Part shown: in pieces, positions 59,638-64,000 of the stretch
How positions within the stretch are numbered: position 1 is the first letter of the stretch
Layout: the number at the start of each line of letters is the position of its first letter
Assembly (NCBI GenBank): GCA_035443885.1
Contig: DAOMNO010000007.1
Coordinates: 121,235-185,234, forward strand
Source: DAOMNO01 sp035443885
GTDB lineage: Bacteria; Planctomycetota; Phycisphaerae; Phycisphaerales; SM1A02
DNA: 64,000 nucleotides
Direction of reading: 5' to 3'
The notes under the pieces: generated by a model
Database searches by the model: none
Seen by the model: only the letters and a program-made list of their open reading frames with translations
Told to the model about the DNA's origin: nothing
Made by a program: the position numbers and the translations under genes

Positions 59638-60348
59638 ATGAACCGCATTGCCACTTCACTTGCTTCTCTCGCTGTTCTGCTGGCTGCCGCGGCAACGTTC
59701 CGTCCCGCGCCGTCCGCGCAGGATGCTTCACAACACACGGCAGCGGATCAAGAAGCTCGTCGCGCAGAGATGCACTCCCGCTGGCTCGAGCCGGATGATT
59801 CGCTCCAAGCACGCCCGGCGCGCGAACTGAACGGCGAGTTTGCGGATCGCATCATCATGATCGCCGATCAGATCGACCCCGCCATGGCGCAGCGTCTGCG
59901 CGCGATGTGCGATCATGATCCTTCTGAGTTTTCTCGCACTATTCAGAAGTCGGGCAGGAAGCTCGTCAGCCTTGCGGAGCTTCAAGTGCGCGATCCAGAC
60001 CTCTTCGAGTTGAAGGTCGCTGAACTCAGGCTCGAAGCGCAGCTCGCGCGAATTGAAGCGCAGTTGCATGAAGCCTATCGCTCCGGCAGCGAGCGCGAAG
60101 CCGCTGCACTTCAGCAGGATCTTCGAAACGCCGTGCTTATCCATGTCGCACTGTCGATCAAGGCGCGAGGCGATTACCTTCGTCGGCTTCAGGAGCACGT
60201 CCAGGCATTGCAGGAAGAAATCCACCGTGAAGCCACGAACTTCGATCAGACTGTGGACCGTAAGGTGCGGCAGATCGTGGAGCGGGCGCGGTCCCAGGCG
60301 CAGGACGTAGCCGCTGCGGACGGCGTGCAGGCCGACCATCGCCGCTGA
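59638..60348 (+). CDS. Secreted coiled-coil protein
   Basis: This 236-residue protein has a signal peptide (MNRIATSLASLAVLLAAAATFRPAPSAQ) and then mostly charged helices (KVAELRLEAQLARIEAQLHEAYRSGSEREAAALQQDL ... LRRLQEHVQALQEEIHREATNF). Coiled coil or a CpxP/Spy-like bundle are the possible folds. GGAGG precedes the ATG by about 4 nt. Its position after sigma and putative anti-sigma genes suggests a stress sensor partner or an effector. No close family recognised. Confidence 0.7.
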   Translation: MNRIATSLASLAVLLAAAATFRPAPSAQDASQHTAADQEARRAEMHSRWLEPDDSLQARPARELNGEFADRIIMIADQIDPAMAQRLRAMCDHDPSEFSRTIQKSGRKLVSLAELQVRDPDLFELKVAELRLEAQLARIEAQLHEAYRSGSEREAAALQQDLRNAVLIHVALSIKARGDYLRRLQEHVQALQEEIHREATNFDQTVDRKVRQIVERARSQAQDVAAADGVQADHRR

Positions 60349-60480
60349 ACCGCACGAACGCCGGACAAACAGACTTTCTTTCGCGAAGCTGTTTCGCGCT
60401 TGGGTTGGGTATCGCGCCGAGCCGATAACTCCGGCATGACAACGCTGGAAATTCCGCGAAGCCCGGCGCAACGGCACCGG

Positions 60481-60486
60481 TACAAT
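60481..60486 (+). promoter_or_regulatory. -10-like TACAAT directly before the gspE-like gene
   Basis: TACAAT ends 6 bases before the ATG at 60493, with no Shine-Dalgarno. Identical hexamers precede nadK and metG. Confidence 0.4.
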
Positions 60487-60492
60487 CAACCT

Positions 60493-62163
60493 ATGGGCAT
60501 CGGCAGCATCCTCGTCGAGCGCGGCATCATCAGCGATGAACAGCTCGTCGAGGCCATCAAGGAACAGAACAGGACCGGCGAGCGGCTCGACCACGTGCTC
60601 GTGCGGCTGAACATGGTCCGCAGCGACGAAGTCCTGCAGGCGATCGGCCAGCAGTTCGCCATGCCCATCGTCGATCTCAACACCGTCGATGTGAAGCAGG
60701 ACGTGCTACGCACCCTGCCCGCCCGGCTCGTCTTCAAGCAACGGTGCGTACCCATCGAGCGCCGCAATGGCACGCTGCGCATCGCCACGTGCGATCCGTT
60801 TGAACTCACCGCCTTTGACGAGCTGCGCCTGCTGACCGGCATGGCGATCGAACTCGTACTCGCCGATGAGCGCGACATTCGCAAGTTCATCCGTGCACAC
60901 TACGGCGTCGCGGGCGACACGCTGGACGCCCTTTCAGGCAGTGAAGAAGCACCTGACCTCGAATCTTCACCCACTGGCAGCGGCGAACTTGAACAGGCGC
61001 AGGAAGCCAGCGTCATCAAGCTCGTCAACGATCTGCTGCTTGAAGCCATCCGAGAGCGCGCGACCGACGTACATATCGAGCCTTACGAAGACACACTCGC
61101 GATTCGCTATCGCATCGACGGCATTCTCGCCCAGGCTGGCGTACCCGCCACGGTCAATCGCTTCCGCAATGCGATCATCAGCCGACTGAAGATCATGGCG
61201 AACCTGAACATCGCTGAGAAGCGCAAGCCGCAGGACGGCCGCATCACGCTGCGCCACCACGGCAAGGAATATGACCTGCGCGTCTCGGTCATTCCCATGC
61301 TGTTCGGTGAAGGCGTTGTCCTGCGAATTCTCAACAAATCCACGGTCATGTTCGATCTGGACGAACTCGGCATGGACCGTGAACTGCTCGCGCGGTGGGA
61401 TGATCTCATCGCCAGGCCGCACGGCATTCTGCTCGTAACCGGCCCCACTGGCTCCGGCAAATCCACCACGCTCTACGCCTCGCTCAACCGCATCGTCAGC
61501 GATGAAGTGAAAGCTATCACCGTTGAAGACCCGGTCGAATATCACGTGGAAGGCGTGAACCAGATTCAGGTTCACCCGGAAGTCGGCCTGACCTTCGCCA
61601 CCGGCCTGCGTTCCATTCTCCGCCACGATCCCGACATCATCATGATCGGCGAAATACGCGACCGCGAGACGGCGGAAGCGGCCGTGCAGGCATCGCTGAC
61701 GGGCCACCTCGTCTTCTCCACCCTGCATACGAACGACTCCGCAGGCGCGGTGACCCGCCTCATGGATATGGGCGTCGAGCCGTTCCTCATCGCCAGTTCA
61801 ATTGAAGGCGTGATGGCCCAGCGGCTGGTGCGCCGTGTGTGCGAAGACTGTCGTACGACATACATGCCGGATCATTCAGAAATTCCGCCGGATTGCGAAT
61901 GGGCGACGGATGTGCCGCTCGTGAAAGGTGCGGGGTGTCGTGAGTGCCGCAACACCGGCTATCGCGGGCGACTCGGCGTGTACGAACTGCTCACGCTGAC
62001 TGAACAGACCCGTGAGATGATTATGACACGCGCCAACGCGGGCCGCATCGCAGAAGCCGCCATCGCCACGGGCGATCTCACGCTGCTTCGTCAGGCGGGC
62101 TTCGACAAAGTGAAGCAGGGCATGACGACATTCGCGGAAGTGCTGCGCGCGACGAAGGCATAA
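60493..62163 (+). CDS. GspE/PilB-family secretion ATPase
   Basis: This 556-residue ATPase of type II secretion/type IV pili assembly has an MshEN (GspE N-terminal) domain (about 1-150), then the NTPase with Walker A GPTGSGKST (about residue 317), the Asp box, Walker B DPDIIMIGEIRD, a His box (GHLVFSTLHTND) and the tetracysteine zinc motif (CEDC ... CREC). It powers pilus or pseudopilus assembly at the cytoplasmic membrane. No gspF, gspG or pilC follow in the window. The start is chosen at MGIGSILVERGIISDEQL; an earlier ATG at 60436 is possible. Confidence 0.93.
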   Translation: MGIGSILVERGIISDEQLVEAIKEQNRTGERLDHVLVRLNMVRSDEVLQAIGQQFAMPIVDLNTVDVKQDVLRTLPARLVFKQRCVPIERRNGTLRIATCDPFELTAFDELRLLTGMAIELVLADERDIRKFIRAHYGVAGDTLDALSGSEEAPDLESSPTGSGELEQAQEASVIKLVNDLLLEAIRERATDVHIEPYEDTLAIRYRIDGILAQAGVPATVNRFRNAIISRLKIMANLNIAEKRKPQDGRITLRHHGKEYDLRVSVIPMLFGEGVVLRILNKSTVMFDLDELGMDRELLARWDDLIARPHGILLVTGPTGSGKSTTLYASLNRIVSDEVKAITVEDPVEYHVEGVNQIQVHPEVGLTFATGLRSILRHDPDIIMIGEIRDRETAEAAVQASLTGHLVFSTLHTNDSAGAVTRLMDMGVEPFLIASSIEGVMAQRLVRRVCEDCRTTYMPDHSEIPPDCEWATDVPLVKGAGCRECRNTGYRGRLGVYELLTLTEQTREMIMTRANAGRIAEAAIATGDLTLLRQAGFDKVKQGMTTFAEVLRATKA

Positions 62164-62201
62164 TCAAGCCATCACTTCAACCTGATATCGATCATCAACA
62201 G

Positions 62202-62240
62202 AAAAAAGCCCAGGCGATTCGATCGCCTGGGCTTTGCCTT
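62202..62240. terminator. Bidirectional terminator after gspE-like gene
   Basis: A perfect 14-bp stem (62205-62218 with 62222-62235, loop TCG) has AAAAAA on its left and TTTGCCTTT on its right, so it can stop the plus-strand ATPase gene and the minus-strand PEP-CTERM gene. Confidence 0.9.
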
Positions 62241-62277
62241 TGTGCGTGCGCTGTGGTGCTGCGCCACTTCGAGCGAA

Positions 62278-63000
62278 TCACGCATTGTTCCGCGAGCGGC
62301 CGCGCGTCACGCCGACGGCAAGGCCGAACATCGCGAGAGCTGCCGGTGCAGGAATCTGCATCACCTGATCCTGCACACCGACGCCCACGATCGCGCCGAA
62401 GTCGGAGAGCGAGCCGGTCGCAACGCCTGACGCAAGGGCCAGCGTGAGTGCGTTGAACGCATTGGTGATGCCGCTGGAGAGCGTGCCGCCGCTGGTGTTC
62501 TGCACCTTGAGGTGGCCATCAGCCGGGTTCAGGCTGGCCGCCGTGCCGTCAAAGTCATACACGATCTCCCAGATCATGATCTGCATTGCTGCTGCGAAGT
62601 CGCGATTGGCGTTCGTTGATTCCGTCGCAAACGCCTGCGCACCGGCGATTTCGAACATATCCGCAATCGCCTGCGCCTTCATCATGCCCATCTCGCCGGT
62701 GTTCGGCGCATTCCACAGCGGAGCAAACATGAATGGCTTGACCTGATTCGACACGTTCTCGGTGATCTCGATGCAATACGTGATGTATTGCCCACCCTCA
62801 AGCCAGTGCCCTTCCGGCGTGTTGACCTGATGATACAACTGACCCGCAAAGACGTTCATCGACCAGTCGTTGTAGCTGATCTTCACGTTGCGGCCGAGGC
62901 CCGTGCCCGCAAAGTTCACATCAATCATGTCCGCGCCGGCAACCGCAGCCAGCATCATCGAAGCACAACCGCCGACAATCATCATTCGCTTCTGAAACAT
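62278..63000 (-). CDS. PEP-CTERM-like exported protein
   Basis: This 240-residue protein has a signal peptide (MFQKRMMIVGGCASMMLAAVAGA) and a C-terminal sorting-like tail: IPAPAALAMFGLAVGVTRGRSRNNA, that is a short Pro-Ala motif, a hydrophobic helix and a basic end. This is the layout of PEP-CTERM/exosortase substrates. The body is a beta-rich thioester- or lectin-like domain with TYCIEITENV, unknown. AAGGAG lies 7 nt before the ATG. Exosortase genes are not in the window. Confidence 0.8.
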   Translation of the reverse strand: MFQKRMMIVGGCASMMLAAVAGADMIDVNFAGTGLGRNVKISYNDWSMNVFAGQLYHQVNTPEGHWLEGGQYITYCIEITENVSNQVKPFMFAPLWNAPNTGEMGMMKAQAIADMFEIAGAQAFATESTNANRDFAAAMQIMIWEIVYDFDGTAASLNPADGHLKVQNTSGGTLSSGITNAFNALTLALASGVATGSLSDFGAIVGVGVQDQVMQIPAPAALAMFGLAVGVTRGRSRNNA

Positions 63001-63247
63001 CGCGTGACTCCTTCTCTCTCAAGCTTGTTGAACGGACTCTCATCCCCCGCCGACTTTTCTGTGTCGCCGGGTGAGCATGAAGAGAATCCAATTCAACGCG
63101 GTGCGACGCCATCGCTGCGCATGAAATGAGCTGACTCACACCCAGCGCAGGCAACAACGTTTACCCGGTTTCTCTATCGAGTGTAGTTCTCGGCTGTTTT
63201 CTGCTGGTTTCGCCGATGTTACAGGACGCTTACGCGGCGATTCATCG
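63001..63247. other. Intergenic region with no recognised gene
   Basis: This 247-base gap between two minus-strand exported-protein genes holds only a weak near-palindromic stretch around 63046-63072 (CCCGCCGAC / GTCGCCGGG, one mismatch) in the leader of the PEP-CTERM gene. No terminator of the dockerin gene's neighbour and no convincing promoter were recognised. Confidence 0.4.
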
Positions 63248-64000
63248 TCAGCCCCAGTTGCCGAGCAGGATGAGAAGGTCGAGAACGTCCACAATTCCGT
63301 CCTGATTGAAATCAGCGGATGGAACGCCTGACGAGCCCGTGCTGGCAGGTATCTGGCCCCACTGACTCAACAACATCATCAGGTCGTGCGCGTTGGTCGC
63401 GCAATCCCCGTTTAAGTCAGTGAATGGACGACCCGTTGGCTTCAGAACAATCCCGACAATCTTTCCGTTGACATGGCCTTCAACCAGTATGTCGCCCGGT
63501 TCATTAAGGGATCGGGGGCGAGCGAGTGAAGTGTGGGCTGGCATATCCGCAACAAGACTATGCAGCGCGTGATGCGCTCCATTTTGCCAAAGCCCACCAA
63601 TGATGTTGGATGCGCCCGCAGATGATCGCAAGAGCAACTGACCCATTTCGTTCAAGTCAACGCCTTGTGATGACGTATATCCTTCCAATGGCTCAATCGT
63701 CATAAGGCTTTGGCTGGCTGCATCCCAGAGATACGCCAAACTCGACGGGGGATTCAGAATAACGCCTGTGCCAACAACACGGCCACCCCACGATACTGCC
63801 CCAGGGCTGCTTGTCGCAGCACCTGCATAAGGCGGAATGAGGGCCATGCGACCCTTCGGATCGGTCAGAAACCCAACTCCGGGATTACCCGCGCCGTTCC
63901 AGCCTGCAACACGTCCATTCTCACTGATCGCAGTGGCCGTACTATTCGGCCCGTTCATGACGCCGAGGTCCTGCACGGGTGCGCCTTTCTCGAAGGGCTT
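63248..64000 (-). CDS. HAF-repeat protein with dockerin tail (N-terminus outside window)
   Basis: The frame is open to the right edge, so only the last 250 residues are seen. They contain HAF-like repeats of the extracellular type (VQDLGVMNGPNSTATAISENGRVAGW ... LMTIEPLEGYTSSQGVDLNEMGQLLLRS), and the C-terminus has two dockerin I-like Ca loops (DLNGDCATNAHDLMMLLSQWG and [21 protein letters not shown]). It is the third protein of the window with such a tail. Exported, probably surface-bound; function unknown. Confidence 0.8.
   Translation of the reverse strand, partial: KPFEKGAPVQDLGVMNGPNSTATAISENGRVAGWNGAGNPGVGFLTDPKGRMALIPPYAGAATSSPGAVSWGGRVVGTGVILNPPSSLAYLWDAASQSLMTIEPLEGYTSSQGVDLNEMGQLLLRSSAGASNIIGGLWQNGAHHALHSLVADMPAHTSLARPRSLNEPGDILVEGHVNGKIVGIVLKPTGRPFTDLNGDCATNAHDLMMLLSQWGQIPASTGSSGVPSADFNQDGIVDVLDLLILLGNWG

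Overview
This 64 kb window reads as a chromosomal segment of a Planctomycetota bacterium, most likely of the Phycisphaerae. The indications are a GC-rich sequence; secreted proteins ending in dockerin/EF-hand-like tails of the '[18 protein letters not shown]' type; cysteine-rich 'GACC...GGTF.G.GT.C' repeats on a large surface protein; a PEP-CTERM-like protein; several ECF sigma factors; and weak or absent Shine-Dalgarno sequences in front of many genes. The genus assignment is inference. No phage, transposon, CRISPR array or tRNA gene was found, and the window is mostly housekeeping genes mixed with lineage-specific secreted and membrane proteins.

Layout. 1-4.4 kb: the tail of an unknown protein, then a large secreted protein with a subtilase-like domain whose catalytic triad appears lost. 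4.4-12.7 kb: rpoB-rpoC (minus strand) with promoter and terminator. 12.9-16.3 kb: two small unknown proteins, a MauE-like/thioredoxin fusion protein, a pair of half-size YeeE/YedE sulfur-compound transport proteins and a zinc-ribbon membrane protein. 16.4-19.3 kb: a secreted esterase and a dockerin-tailed protein. 19.3-25.8 kb: serS, nadK, a membrane-tethered HTH protein, gyrB and a small conserved protein. 25.9-29.2 kb: an ECF sigma factor, its putative anti-sigma factor and a secreted TPR protein. 29.4-33.8 kb: metG, truD, a bifunctional-nuclease-domain protein and a beta-hydroxyacid dehydrogenase. 33.9-38.5 kb: a dockerin protein, recA and an RhlE-like helicase. 38.8-46.1 kb: an AsmA-like protein, archaeal-type proS, a CPBP protease, a HAD phosphatase, a DUF418 protein, an unknown protein and a divergent Gfo/Idh/MocA-like protein.

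46.2-46.6 kb holds the RNase P RNA gene (rnpB). It is followed by a DUF1573 lipoprotein, a YhaM-like exoribonuclease, a tandem pair of CrcB fluoride channels behind an APC permease, a GT2 glycosyltransferase, a BshC-reminiscent protein, a BNR-propeller/MoaD-like pair, a small lipoprotein, an HU-family protein, dnaB, a CaCA exchanger, a second ECF sigma operon that leads into a GspE/PilB ATPase, a PEP-CTERM-like protein and a partial HAF-repeat dockerin protein.

The most interesting points are the apparent pseudo-subtilase; a recurrent -10-like hexamer (TACAAT or a close variant) 6-8 nt before the start codon of several genes that lack a Shine-Dalgarno sequence, which suggests leaderless transcripts; the BNR/ubiquitin-like sulfur-carrier pair; the sulfur/redox neighbourhood at 13.7-15.8 kb; and the sigma/anti-sigma/coiled-coil/GspE cluster.
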